Below are positions 1 to 9,877 of a stretch of DNA of 64,000 bases, piece by piece. The DNA is taken from contig CP096134.1 of assembly GCA_023242925.1 (NCBI GenBank), positions 3,801,501 to 3,865,500 on the forward strand, read 5' to 3'. The DNA comes from Hyphomonadaceae bacterium JAD_PAG50586_4. GTDB lineage: Bacteria; Pseudomonadota; Alphaproteobacteria; Caulobacterales; Aquidulcibacteraceae. The first letter of the stretch is position 1, and the number at the start of each line of letters is the position of its first letter. Position numbers and translations under genes: made by a program. Below the pieces are notes generated by a model. It was not told the DNA's origin and did no database searches. It saw only the letters and a list, made by a program, of their open reading frames with translations.

Positions 1-361
1 GCTGGTGAACTCGGAATTCAGCACATAATCGACATCCGTATAGCCCGTGCTGAACACACGCACTGTACGGGAATTGGCGAGCGTGTTGCGCACAGTGTCG
101 AAGATGTCCTGCACACGTAGATTCCAGTTGGCGCTGTTGTTCGTCGGCACGCCAAGAACCACCTTCGCTTCCTGCCCGGCGAGATTGGCGAAGCGGGGCG
201 ACGCCAGCAATTGCGCCGTCACTTCGTTCGCCATCGCGATATATTCCGGCATGCCGATATTGCGCACGACCTCGACATCACCGCGCCGGCGCTGCGCTTC
301 GGCGCTGGGGGCTCAACGCCGCCACAAGCGCAACCGCCAAGAACATCCAGAAACGCTGCAT
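1..361 (-). CDS. LpoB-like exported protein (partial, frameshifted)
   Basis: Minus-strand gene starting at 361 and running off the left edge; about 120 residues are visible. It begins with a hydrophobic signal peptide and, once one extra G in the run 307-311 is ignored, continues through a good cleavage site (AEA|Q) into a domain with the pattern of the LpoB/CsgG fold: a conserved VLGVPTN-type strand, a helix TVRNTLANSRTVRVF and the strand DYVLNSEF. LpoB proteins are outer-membrane lipoproteins that activate penicillin-binding proteins in enterobacteria; here no lipobox cysteine is seen, so the protein is probably periplasmic. It is the last visible gene of a four-gene cluster with the COG3014-like gene just upstream (4 nt gap). 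The break could be a real frameshift but fits the homopolymer errors seen across the window. Confidence 0.6.
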
Positions 362-365
362 AATC

Positions 366-2003
366 CTACCCTGCACTTGCATTGAGATCGACGCCGTCCA
401 CCCAGAGACGGCGCGAGGTATCCACGCGAAGCACGTCATTGGTGGCGCGGGCGTAGATCAAAGTTTGCTGGTTCTGCGGATCAAGCGCTACGGTGCGGCG
501 TTGGAGCACGCCAGCGCTGCTGCGCGTCGTGATCGCCACTTCGTTGACGCCGGGCGGCGCGATCAAGCGCGCAACATGCACGCGGCGCGGCAAGCTGCAC
601 CAGCTGCGCAGATCGGGCACTGAATCCAACGATATTGGCTGGTTGCCCATAAATTGATTGATCTGCGCTTCAAGCGCTTCGGTCTGGCGGTCCCGGTACG
701 CCGAGACCAGAAGATCGAGCCACATGAACAACAGCCGATCGCTCTGATCGCGCAACACAAGCGCCTCGACGTCGCTGATCGGATCAAGCGTCACCGGCCG
801 GCGGGCATTAGCTGGCCCGCTGGTGAAGGCGGCGTCCACGCGATTTACGGCCGAAATCTCGGGGACAAACACACCCATGCGCAAGGGCAACACGGCGCCG
901 TCGTCCATCGGCAGACCATAGCGCAGCACATTGCGGCTCGGCGCGAAGCCTTCAGCGACGATCACGTGTACGACGCGCGTGCCAGGCGTGTGGTTGTCGT
1001 TCATCGCCTGGACGGCTTGCGTCAGCTGCGTCCGCGCCGGTGCGAGCGCCAAAGCTTCCTCATAAGCGCCGCGCGCGTTGCCACGCAGCGCCGGCTGTTC
1101 GAGGCTCGCGATCTCCAGCGCCACGCCCGACACGTAGGGGCCAAAAGGATTCACGTAAGCGCTGGGTACACGATTGGCGATCGGCGCGTAGCTTGTGAAC
1201 TCTGGGTTCAGCGTGTTGACCATATTGGTGGTCTTGCCGTTGTCGCTGGCTTGCTCTTGCTGCAGCGATTGTTGCGCCTCCGCGACTTGTTCGGCAAAGC
1301 GCGCGCGTAATTGCTCTTGTTCATCGGCGCTGGCGCGCGCGACGTTGTAGCAGCGGCGGTCGCCTTGGATCATGAAGTTGAGCGCGAGATAATTGAGCTG
1401 CAGCACGCCTTCATAGTCGCGCTTGCGGTACGGGCCGAAATCGCCGCGGCCGAGCACGACACCGGCGGCCTGACGCGCACGATTGCCAAGCCAACGGCCC
1501 GCTTGACCCAAGCGATTGCGGACGCCGCCGCTGTCGCCACCGGTGGCGCGCGCGGCTTCGAAACTCGTCATCGCCTCCTGATGCCGATTGCACTCGTAAT
1601 GCATCAGGCCGACTTCGGAATTGGCGAGGAAGACATCGCGCGAAGAAAACAAGGGGCGGCGCGCTTGGCTGTCGTCCGCCGCCGCGCCTGTGGGCGCCGC
1701 GACCTCTTGCGCCTCCGCGTTTTGTTGGGTCTGCGCCGCGACTGGGACGGTTTGAAACAGCGACAGCGCGCCATCGAAATCGCCGCGCATCAGGAGTGAG
1801 CGCACGTCGCCATAGCGCAACGAATAGCCGGCGGGCCCGAGAGATTGGCGACCAGCGACAACAGGCGGCTGTGCCGCCGCGGCGCCCACAGGTTGGCTCG
1901 TCACCTGCGCGTGCGCGCTGTTGGTGAAGGATTGAGTCGCGGCAATTGCGGCGAGCCCAGCCAACAATTGGTCACGGCGTAGTGTGGGCGGCGCCATACG
2001 CAT
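366..2003 (-). CDS. COG3014-like exported TPR-type protein
   Basis: A 545-residue protein. The start at 2003 is chosen because it has an AGGGAG ribosome site and leads directly into a signal peptide ending SAHA|Q at about residue 32; a longer open frame upstream overlaps the neighbouring gene. The middle carries helical repeat segments (RGDFDGALSLFQ, NRHQEAMTSFEAA), then LNYLALNF, a long acidic/glutamine-rich helix, NPFGPYVSGVALE and YEEALALAP, the layout I know from COG3014 proteins, which I recall occurring beside LpoB-like genes. The role is unknown; it is probably periplasmic and a partner of the adjacent CsgG/LpoB-fold proteins. It starts 10 nt after the preceding gene ends, so co-transcription is likely. 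Confidence 0.65.
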   Translation of the reverse strand: MRMAPPTLRRDQLLAGLAAIAATQSFTNSAHAQVTSQPVGAAAAQPPVVAGRQSLGPAGYSLRYGDVRSLLMRGDFDGALSLFQTVPVAAQTQQNAEAQEVAAPTGAAADDSQARRPLFSSRDVFLANSEVGLMHYECNRHQEAMTSFEAARATGGDSGGVRNRLGQAGRWLGNRARQAAGVVLGRGDFGPYRKRDYEGVLQLNYLALNFMIQGDRRCYNVARASADEQEQLRARFAEQVAEAQQSLQQEQASDNGKTTNMVNTLNPEFTSYAPIANRVPSAYVNPFGPYVSGVALEIASLEQPALRGNARGAYEEALALAPARTQLTQAVQAMNDNHTPGTRVVHVIVAEGFAPSRNVLRYGLPMDDGAVLPLRMGVFVPEISAVNRVDAAFTSGPANARRPVTLDPISDVEALVLRDQSDRLLFMWLDLLVSAYRDRQTEALEAQINQFMGNQPISLDSVPDLRSWCSLPRRVHVARLIAPPGVNEVAITTRSSAGVLQRRTVALDPQNQQTLIYARATNDVLRVDTSRRLWVDGVDLNASAG

Positions 2004-2013
2004 TGCTCCCTGA

Positions 2014-4207
2014 TCAGAATGGCGTTGGTCCGGCCGTCTCCGGCGCGGACTGCGTTTGCGGCTGAGCTGGCGATGTCGTCGATGCGGCGCGACGCGGCGC
2101 TGGCGCGATTTCCACCTCGTCGCCAACAGCGACATTGAACGCCTGCCCCGCGAAACGCGCCGTGCTGATGTCCGGCTGCACGTCGATGACGATCAGATCA
2201 CCCGCATAATTGCGCTCGCCCGCGCTCAGCATGACGCGCGTGACCGGATCGAACACCGGCTCACCGCCAAGATTATAGACGCGCAAGCGCATGTTGACGC
2301 TCAAGCCGGAATTAGCGCCGCCAGTGACACGGACGCGCTGACGGCCTGTATCGACGCTGGCGACCTGCATCGGGAAGAGATCGGCAAGCAGCGTGCGCGC
2401 CGCCTCGTTGGAAAGCCGATCGATCAGCGCAAGGCGTTCGCCAATGTTGGTCGCCGCACCGCTCTCCTCCACCTCGACAGCCGCCACCGACCGCCCGTCC
2501 AGCGTGGTGACGCGATATGAACCGCGCATGCGCAAGGTCGTACGTGACGGCCCGGTCGCGCGCGACACGCCCTCATAAGTCACGCTGGGCCGTGAGACGT
2601 TGGTATCGACGCTGATCTCGCCAGTGAGGAAGTATTCGCTGGTCGCCAACCCACGGCGGGGATCCGCCGCTTGACCCTGGGCTTGCGCCGCGATGCGTCG
2701 CTCGCGCGAGAGGCGCTGCAGGTCCGCACGCGGCAGCACAACGACGCGCGGGTCGGTTTGTAGCGCGTCAGACAAAGATCGCGACGCATTAAGGCGAAAC
2801 GTGTTGGTTTGGTCCTGCTGGAACTGTCCATCAAACGTGACATTGATGGAATCCACCGCAATGGCGGGGCGGATTGCGGCTGGATCACCATGACGTTCAA
2901 CGAGAATGGCGTCACGTCCCAGCGCTTGGGCGGGCGTCGCCGGCGTCGCTGCTTCGCGCGCGGTCGCATCGCCCATCGTTTCTGAAAGGACCAGCGGCAT
3001 GGCGATGCGGTCGCGCTCGCGGAAGGGACCGTCCGACACCACGCTCAACGTCGCCGTCGTATCTTGCACGTCCGCCACGCGGACGACACCCACGCGCGTC
3101 CTCTGATGGCCGATCTCGCGTCCACCGGCCTCGCGGATTTCTTCGCCGAGACGGAAAACTTCCATCTCCATGCCGACCACCAACCCGTCGTTCAAACCAC
3201 GGTTGGCGAGGATTGTGTCACCGGACGAGACGATTTCGGCGGGCGCGACATCTTCAAGGACGCGTTGGATTACTTGGCGCGCGACTTCGCGATTCACTTG
3301 AAACGCCAGATCTTGCATCAGCGGCATGTCGCGCAACCGCTCATCGGCGGTCGCCACCTGGCTGTTGCTCGCCTGATTGGGCGCCGCGAGCAAATACTCG
3401 CTGAGACTGGTCGATTCTCCATAGGAGATCATCGGCTCAGCGAAGCGCAGCACCCCGCAAGACGCACTGTGCCGCCGCGTGTGTCGAACAGGCGAAACAC
3501 GAAGGTCGGCTGCGCCTTGAACATGAGCATACGCTCGCCGGTCATTTCATCGCGTTCGACCACGATCGAATAGACAGGCTCCTCAACGCCAACGTAGAGA
3601 AAATAGTCTGCATTGAGCTCGCGACCTACGCTCGCCAAGTCCGCGTTGCTCGCACGTTGTTGGCGCGCCTCTTCCCGGGCGCCGCCACTGTTCATGCGCA
3701 ATACGGTTTCGATCAGCGAGCGCCGCCCTTGGCCGTTCTCCGTGTTCGTCATTTGACGCAGCGCAGTCTGGACTGCGTTGGTATCCACAACCTCGAAACG
3801 GTTTGAATTGTCGAGGCCCTGGGTGAGCTGTCCGTCGAGTTGCAGAAGCAGAATTTGCGAGAAGGCGGTGGCGACATCGCTCGGAAATGCAAACTCCCCT
3901 CCGCGCCTTGATTGCCGTCCGCATTAGCGCTTGGATCACCAGAGGTTTGCGGCGGCGGCGCTGACGGGTTCACGGTCTGCCCAAGGAAGCGTGTCACCTT
4001 GTTGGAGCCATCCGGATCGGCCTCGGCCGCACCGCTGTCGGTGATCATGCGCTCGATGGTTTCGTCGGTAGCGATGGCAATGCGGATGACGCCATTGGCG
4101 CGGTTGGCGCTCATAAGATTGCCGACGACCGGCACGGCCCACGCCGCCACCAGTGCGACGACAACAGCGGCCGCGAGGCCTATTAGGACAAGCCTTGTTC
4201 TACTCAC
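2014..4207 (-). CDS. Large CsgG/FlgT-like exported protein (two frameshifts)
   Basis: Read as one gene of about 731 codons whose frame is broken twice, at C-runs 3896-3899 and 3453-3456 (each looks one base short). With both repaired the protein has a GTG start, an N-terminal membrane anchor (about residues 5-28), a low-complexity Pro/Ser/Asn linker, then two copies of a CsgG-like alpha/beta unit: first SNRFEVVDTNAVQTAL with ADYFLYVGVEEP, later DPRVVVLPRADLQRL with SEYFLTGEISV. The C-terminal segment (SGLSVNMRLRVYNLG with VAVGDEVEI) resembles the FlgT C-terminal beta domain and ends in a Pro/Gln/Thr tail. CsgG proteins form outer-membrane curli secretion channels and FlgT is a flagellar outer-membrane ring protein; which, if either, applies here is unknown. 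Confidence 0.55.
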
Positions 4208-4231
4208 CTTCCCGCCCCCGATATCTCCGCC

Positions 4232-5137
4232 TTATGAGCCGTCCGTTCGCGGACGACGCACAAGCGCGCCTGTGCTGATCTGATCTGCGCCCTCTTCGAT
4301 CACGCCGACGCTGAGCCGTGCGCGCACTTCCGTCAGCCGAATGCGGCCGACATCGCCACCCGTATCGCCCAATCGCTCGCCTGTGATCGGATCGCGCAAT
4401 TCACGCCCGCGCGTGCGCACGGAAAGCGTGTCGCCCACGGCGTAACCGGCGTCCTCACCGCGATTGATGAAGACGCGGCTATCCGCGATGTCGATGATCT
4501 GAACGGCATTGTTATTTTCAAGAATGCGGCCCGCCAGCCGTGCCGCAGCCGCCCGCGCAAGCGCTTGAAAAGCTTGTGCATCTGTCGAATTGCGATTGAG
4601 ACTGGCGCGATTCACCGCGTGCGAGCCACGCGTCACCATCGCATCGCGCATCGCCGGCGCCGGTCGATACGTGGCTTCGATCGGTACGCGCACGATGCTG
4701 CCCGTGCTTGGCGATATGACAGAAATCTGAAGCGCGATTGCGCCGCGCGTCGTGACCAGATCGTGCGTATTCATCTGCGGCGCCACGCGCATGTCGTCCG
4801 ACAAGGTCAGTGTCTCAACACGCACGGCATAGACGTATTGCGCTGCAACCGAACGCGGTGCGGTGCGGCCGGTGCGCGCCAACTCACTCAGCATCGCGTT
4901 GATTTCAGTGCTGTTTGCGCCTGGAACGGAGAAGAGTCCGGTGCCTTCAAGCGCGACTTGAATCTCGTTACGCAGCGTATCGGCGAAGCCCGGAATCGCT
5001 ACGCCTTGCGCGGATGGCGACAGCTCTACTGCACCCACGGCGACCGCCGTGCGCCCTTGCGCGTTGGCTTCTGAGAATTGCGCGAACGCCAGCAGCAACG
5101 CAGACAGCAAAAAGTACACGACGCCGTCGTTGCGCAT
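4232..5137 (-). CDS. CsgG/FlgT-like exported protein
   Basis: A 301-residue protein and the first gene of the left-hand cluster. The ATG at 5137 is preferred over an upstream one because it begins a signal peptide (hydrophobic core FLLSALLLAF, cleavage near ANA|Q). The next about 180 residues have the CsgG-type pattern: VGAVELSP, an amphipathic helix FADTLRNEIQVALEGTGLF, then QYVYAVRVETL. The last 80 residues (VFINRGEDAGYAVGDTLSVRTRG) match the same FlgT-C-like beta domain seen at the end of the next gene, so the two proteins are probably paralogous or co-evolved. It ends 24 nt before the GTG of the next gene, consistent with one transcript. It could be an envelope assembly or secretion factor; no substrate can be inferred. 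Confidence 0.6.
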   Translation of the reverse strand: MRNDGVVYFLLSALLLAFAQFSEANAQGRTAVAVGAVELSPSAQGVAIPGFADTLRNEIQVALEGTGLFSVPGANSTEINAMLSELARTGRTAPRSVAAQYVYAVRVETLTLSDDMRVAPQMNTHDLVTTRGAIALQISVISPSTGSIVRVPIEATYRPAPAMRDAMVTRGSHAVNRASLNRNSTDAQAFQALARAAAARLAGRILENNNAVQIIDIADSRVFINRGEDAGYAVGDTLSVRTRGRELRDPITGERLGDTGGDVGRIRLTEVRARLSVGVIEEGADQISTGALVRRPRTDGS

Positions 5138-5253
5138 ACACCACCCCCGAACCCTCGGTGGCATATTTCATATCACTCGCGTAACCAATGAAAAGCGAAA
5201 ATGCGTTCGCGCGCGCGAAGCTTCTGTACTGTTTATTACAAGACGCGAAAGTG

Positions 5254-5814
5254 TCATATTTCCTTGCGGCGGAAGCAGTGTGCGGCATGGTCATTGACGA
5301 TGCCGACCGCTTGCATCCAGGCATACACGATCGTGGGGCCAACGAACTTGAAGCCGCGCTTCTTGAGCTCCTTGGAGATGCGTTCCGAGAGCGGCGTGCT
5401 CGTGGGCACAGTCTTGCCGTCGCCCTTCAGCACTTTGCCTTCGGTGAAGGACCAACAAAACTCCGCGAAATCCTCGCCGCGTTTTTGCAAGTCGAGATAA
5501 ATTTTCGCCGCCGCGATCGTCGCTTCGATCTTGGCGCGTGAGCGGATGATGCCGGGATCGGCGAGCAAGCGTTCGATATCCTTTTCGTTGAAGCGCGCGA
5601 CTTTGGCGGGATCGAAACCCTTGAAGGCTTTGCGGAACGCTTCGCGCTTGCGCAGCACGGTGATCCAGGAGAGCCCGGCTTGGAAGCCTTCGAGCATCAG
5701 CATTTCCCATAGCATGCGGCTGTCGTGCTGCGGCACACCCCATTCTTCGTCGTGATAGGCGACGTAGAGCGGGTCTTCACCCGGCCAGCGGCAGCGTTGT
5801 TTGGCTTTGCTCAT
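5254..5814 (-). CDS. tag: DNA-3-methyladenine glycosylase I
   Basis: A 186-residue protein that excises 3-methyladenine from alkylated DNA (base excision repair, cytoplasm). The family zinc ligands are present: Cys8 in RCRWPG, His21 in YHDEEWG, and His and Cys in the C-terminal DHAAHCF. The catalytic-pocket segment MLMLEGFQAGLSWITVLRKREAFR is the family signature and the length is normal. The start is set at 5814 (MSKAKQRC); the open frame extends further upstream without family similarity. It diverges from the gamma-glutamyltransferase gene with about 90 bp between the two starts. Confidence 0.95.
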   Translation of the reverse strand: MSKAKQRCRWPGEDPLYVAYHDEEWGVPQHDSRMLWEMLMLEGFQAGLSWITVLRKREAFRKAFKGFDPAKVARFNEKDIERLLADPGIIRSRAKIEATIAAAKIYLDLQKRGEDFAEFCWSFTEGKVLKGDGKTVPTSTPLSERISKELKKRGFKFVGPTIVYAWMQAVGIVNDHAAHCFRRKEI

Positions 5815-5901
5815 GGTCTCCCCGCCGCCTCGTCGGAATGTCGTTGCGCCCGCTACACTTTGGTTGTTTGAGTGCCAACACAAGAGCTTAGGGAGGCCGC
5901 T

Positions 5902-7751
5902 ATGCGGGTTGGGACACCACGTGCGCTTATGGGTGCGCTGTTGGGTTTGACGCTATTGGCCACAGGCGCGAGCGCGCAGGACGCGCCGGCGCGCGATCCC
6001 AACTTTGGCCGCGGCGAACGCGTCTCGGGTCAGCCGTTCGCGACGCGCTCGCCTGTCGTGGCGCCACATGGCGCGGCAGCGACCGCCCACCCGCTGGCGA
6101 CACAGACTGCGATCGACGTGCTGCGCGCGGGCGGGTCAGCAATCGACGCCGCGATCGCCGCCAACGCCATGCTTGGATTGGTTGAGCCCACCGGCAACGG
6201 CATCGGCGGCGACATCTTCGTAATCGTCTGGGACCCACGCACGCAACGTCTCTACGGCTACAACGGCTCCGGCCGCACCCCGCGCGCCATGTCGCTAGCG
6301 GAGATGCGACGCGAAGCGCGCCGGCGCGGCAACCCCAATGCGGTGCCAAGCTTTGGCGCTGCAAGCGTGAGCGTGCCCGGCACTGTTGATGGCTGGTTCG
6401 CGCTACACGAACGCTTTGGCCGCACGCCAATGCCCGACCTGCTGGCGCTGGCGATCCGGTACGCCCGCGAAGGCGCACCCATCCCGCAAACCATTGCGAT
6501 GTATTGGACAAACAACGAGCGTCGGCTGGAGGCAGAATTCGCGGCTGGTCGCCTCCAGGAGATCGACAATGCTCGACGCACCTACTTCAGAGATTGCGAG
6601 GACATCTCGGCGAACGGGTACGATCGTCAAGGCAGGGCAGTATATTTACAGCAATGCGAGCGCCGACTCCCGGACGGCCACTCGCTCTTCGCCAACCCCG
6701 ACCTCGCCAACACATTAGAGCTACTCGCAACCGGCGGGCGCGACGCCTATTATCGCGGACCCATCGCGCGCACGATCGACGCTTACATGCGCCGCATCGG
6801 CGGCTGGTTGCGTTACGACGACCTCGCACGCCACCAAGGCGAATGGGTCGATCCAATCTGTGCGCCGTATCGCCACGTTGAGGTCTGCGAATTGCCGCCG
6901 AATTCGCAAGGCGTCGTAGCCCTGCAAACCCTGCGCATCCTCGAAGCCTACAATCTGCGCGAAATGGGTTTCCTCTCGCCGGACTCCTGCACACGCAAAT
7001 CGAAGCCACGCGGCTCGCTTTCGCCGACCGCGCGCAATTCTACGGCGACCCAGCCTTCACGCATTTCGATACTCGCCGCTTGCTGACCGACGAATACACC
7101 GCACAACGCCGCGCCATGATCTCCAACGATCGCGCCATGCCGCCGCCGCCACACGCGGAGCTGCGCATCGACGGCGACACGACCTATCTCACGACGGCGG
7201 ATTCCGACGGCATGATGGTGTCGCTGATCCAATCCAATTATCGTGGCATGGGCTCTGGCCTCGTGCCCGATGGTTTGGGGTTCATGCTGCAAGACCGTGC
7301 GGAATTGTTCTCGCTGCAAAGCGGGCATCCGAACGTGTACGCGCCGGGACGTCGCCCCTTCCAAACCATCATCCCCGCCTTCGCGCTGCGCGAGGGCCAG
7401 CCGTGGCTCTCGTTCGGCGTCATGGGCGGCGATATGCAGCCGCAAGGTCACGTGCAGATCATCGTCAATCTCATCGACTACGACATGGATTTGCAGGCGG
7501 CAGGCGACGCGGCGCGCTATCGCTTCTATGGCGGCGCCGAGCCGACGGGCGATGAGCCGGATGGCGTTGGCTATGTCTCGATGGAGAACGGTGTGCCGCC
7601 CGAGGTGCGCGCCGAACTCGAACGCCGCGGCCATCGCATTCGACCAGCAGATGGCTCATTCGGCGGCTACCAAGCAATCATGCGCCATCCGAACGGCGTG
7701 TACGAAGCCGCCACCGAAATGCGCAAAGACGGCAGCGCCGGCGGCTATTAA
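5902..7751 (+). CDS. Gamma-glutamyltransferase family protein (one frameshift)
   Basis: About 616 codons, with a strong AGGGAGG ribosome site before the ATG at 5902 and a signal peptide cleaved near ASA|Q, so the product is exported. The N-terminal part carries the Ntn-hydrolase large-subunit pattern (VEPTGNGIGGDIFVIVWD and YNGSGRTPRAM). The small subunit should begin at the catalytic threonine in GDTTYLTTAD (coded near 7170-7190), and the later SGLVPDGLGFMLQDR and SFGVMGGDMQPQGHVQ fit the family. The frame breaks at 6966-6968, where one extra G would read GFPLAGLLHTQIEATRLAF, typical family sequence; I treat it as a consensus error. Substrates could be glutathione or other gamma-glutamyl or acyl amides; some members of this branch are acylases. 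Confidence 0.85.
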
Positions 7752-8084
7752 TGCGCCCGCTTCTCTTCGCCGCCCTGCTCACTCTCGCCGCCTGCGGTCC
7801 GCGGCAGCGCCTATGTGCGGCCGCGGCGGGACAATCATGCGCGCGCGGAGGAAATGATCGCGCCCGACGCACAAGCGCGCCAGGCTGAGCGCGGCATGTG
7901 GGCGCGCCGCTGACACTTGTCGTCTTCGGCGAAAATTTTAGCGCGTGGCATGGACCAGCGCTCTCTTCGCTCACCGGCACGCGGGCACGCGGCGCGCGGG
8001 CCGCTGGGGGGTATATCGCGACGCGCCGCAGCTCTGGAGCACGGCTCGCAGCTGGAAGTGCTGACGGAAGATCAGCCGACGTAG
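7752..8084 (+). pseudogene. Decayed thermonuclease (SNase)-like lipoprotein gene
   Basis: Starts immediately after the gamma-glutamyltransferase stop. Residues 1-16 are a lipoprotein signal with lipobox LAAC|G. Directly afterwards, in another frame, comes a fragment that looks like the end of a staphylococcal-nuclease-type domain (AYVRPRRDN ... AQARQAERGMWAR). The final stretch, in a third frame, is SQLEVLTEDQPT ending at the TAG at 8082-8084. Most of the about 130-residue nuclease domain, including the catalytic Arg and Glu region, is absent, so this is internal deletion plus frameshifts rather than a single base error. The tail overlaps the end of rpoH on the opposite strand by 13 bp. The assignment rests on the short C-terminal match. 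Confidence 0.45.
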
Positions 8085-8956
8085 CCGGCCGCCACGGGAT
8101 CGCCGACGCGGGCGATCAGCGCACGGCGCAGCTTCTCCAGCGCATTGCCTTCGATCTGGCGCACGCGTTCCTTTGAGATGCCAAGACGTTCGCCGAGCGC
8201 TTCAAGCGTCACCGCCTCGTCCTCTAGTTTGCGCTCGCGGATAATCAGGCGCTCGCGATCAGAGAGATCGCCCATGGCTTCGCGGACCAAGGTGGCGCGC
8301 GCGATGCTATCATGGTTATGCATCGCCGCCGCCTCGGGCCCTTCGGCCTCGTCAGCCAACATATCCTGCCATTCGCCGTCGCCCTCTTCAGTGAGCGGCG
8401 CATTGAGCGAACGATCCGGCGCGGAGAGGCGCGCGGCCATATTGTCCACCTCATGCTCAGCCACACCGAGCAGGTGCGCCACGCGTCTGCGCGATTCAAA
8501 ACTCATCGCACTGTCGCTGATGTCGCCGATGCGCGCGCGCAGACGTCGCAGATTGAAGAACAGCGCCTTTTGCGCCGATGTGGTGCCGGTGCGCACGATC
8601 GACCAATTGCGCAGCACGAAGTCCTGCATGGCCGAGCGAATCCACCACGACGCATAGGTCGAGAAACGCACTTCGCGCTCCGGCTCAAAGCGCGCAGCCG
8701 CTTGCATGAGGCCGACATTGCCCTCTTGCACCAGATCGCTCATCGGCAGGCCGTAATGGCGGAATCGCGAGGCCATCGCGACGACGAGGCGAAGATACGC
8801 CGTGATCAGCTCGTGCAGCGCGCGCTCATCGCCCTTATCGCGCCAGCGCTGCGCCAGCTCGCGTTCGTGATCGGCCGCAAGCAACGGCGCGCGCATGGCC
8901 GTGCGGAGGTAGCGCTGTGCGCCACGCTGCAGTTCGGCTGTTTCGGAGACCGCCAT
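8072..8956 (-). CDS. rpoH: RNA polymerase sigma factor RpoH (sigma-32 type)
   Basis: A 294-residue group-3 sigma factor that directs RNA polymerase to heat-shock promoters. Region 2 is intact (DLVQEGNVGLMQAAARFEP at about 74-92, FSTYASWWIRSAMQ at about 98-111), and the heat-shock-sigma-specific RpoH box QKALFFNLRRLR lies at 129-140. Region 4 ends with the helix-turn-helix LEALGERLGISKERVRQIE. Many alphaproteobacteria carry two or more rpoH paralogues, so this may be either type. It is transcribed toward, and slightly overlaps, the decayed nuclease gene. Confidence 0.93.
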   Translation of the reverse strand: MAVSETAELQRGAQRYLRTAMRAPLLAADHERELAQRWRDKGDERALHELITAYLRLVVAMASRFRHYGLPMSDLVQEGNVGLMQAAARFEPEREVRFSTYASWWIRSAMQDFVLRNWSIVRTGTTSAQKALFFNLRRLRARIGDISDSAMSFESRRRVAHLLGVAEHEVDNMAARLSAPDRSLNAPLTEEGDGEWQDMLADEAEGPEAAAMHNHDSIARATLVREAMGDLSDRERLIIRERKLEDEAVTLEALGERLGISKERVRQIEGNALEKLRRALIARVGDPVAAGYVG

Positions 8957-9053
8957 GGCTAATACTACGTCCGAACCCGTGTCGGGTTTTCTTCAAGGAC
9001 GTCACAAGACGACCAACACCCATCACGAACGCGTGAGGGCGTGTTCGGGCGCT

Positions 9054-9084
9054 AAAGAAAAGGCCGGGCGCTGGGCCCGGCCTT
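9054..9084 (-). terminator. Rho-independent terminator of carD
   Basis: Read on the minus strand, arms GGCCGGGC and GCCCGGCC (8 bp, loop 5) are followed by a T-rich tail TTTTCTTT. It begins about 25 nt after the carD stop at 9110. Confidence 0.85.
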
Positions 9085-9109
9085 ATCCGATCTTCGTTGA
9101 GCGCGCGCG

Positions 9110-9640
9110 TTAGGCGGCAGCGGCGGCTTGCTTCTTGGACGCCAGCGAGGCGGTCACTTTCTGCACGGCGTCGTCACGGCTCACCTTTTCGACAGCGGCG
9201 AGTTCCCGGGCCATGCGGTCCAGGGCGCTCTCATAAAGCTGGCGCTCGGAATAGGATTGTTCCGGCTGATCCGAGGCGCGGTGGAGGTCGCGTACGACTT
9301 CCGCGATCGAGACCAAGTCGCCCGAATTGATCTTGGCTTCGTATTCCTGAGCGCGGCGCGACCACATCGTCCGCTTAATCCGGGCGCGGCCCTGCAGCGT
9401 CTTCATGGCTTGATCGACCACCGCGCCAGAGGCCAGCGGACGCATACCGCACGACTTCGCCTTGGTGGTGGGCACGCGCAGGGTCATCTTGTCCTGCTCG
9501 AACGAGATCACGAACACGTCGAGATCGATGCCGGCCACCGCCTGCTTTTCCACGCCCATGACCCGGCCGACGCCATGCGCCGGATAAACAATATGGTCAC
9601 CAGGACGGAAAGCGATCGAAGGCGTGGCTGTCATGGTCAT
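9110..9640 (-). CDS. carD: CarD family transcriptional regulator
   Basis: A 176-residue protein that binds the RNA polymerase beta subunit and stabilises open complexes at housekeeping and rRNA promoters. The N-terminal CarD/TRCF Tudor-like domain is clear (FRPGDHIVYPAHGVGRV, then DVFVISFEQDKMTLRVP), followed by the helical DNA-contacting domain containing RAQEYEAKINSGDLVSIAEVVRDL. The ATG at 9640 has a GGAG site 6 nt upstream; a second in-frame ATG lies two codons later. A strong terminator follows. In alphaproteobacteria this gene commonly sits next to fdxA, as here. Confidence 0.94.
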   Translation of the reverse strand: MTMTATPSIAFRPGDHIVYPAHGVGRVMGVEKQAVAGIDLDVFVISFEQDKMTLRVPTTKAKSCGMRPLASGAVVDQAMKTLQGRARIKRTMWSRRAQEYEAKINSGDLVSIAEVVRDLHRASDQPEQSYSERQLYESALDRMARELAAVEKVSRDDAVQKVTASLASKKQAAAAA

Positions 9641-9877
9641 CAAGAACTCCGTATCCCAACTCAAATTTCGGCTCGCCGGAGCTTCCGTAAACGTCATCCG
9701 CGCCAGCGCACAGCAAAGCGGACGGTTTCGCCCCGCCCGCGACTTCCGTGCCCTGTGCGCATTCAGATGAGCGCTATGGATTGATCCAGCTGTTGGCGCG
9801 AACTCGCGCCGAATTCCGATTGTTGAGAGTGTATAACACAAAATTCGGCCGATTTGAAGCGGCCATACTGTGGCAAG

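Noticed and set aside
6966..6968. Gamma-glutamyltransferase as two separately encoded subunits
   Set aside because: The natural cleavage point is the catalytic Thr near 7170-7190, not the break at 6966, and one added G restores continuous family sequence.
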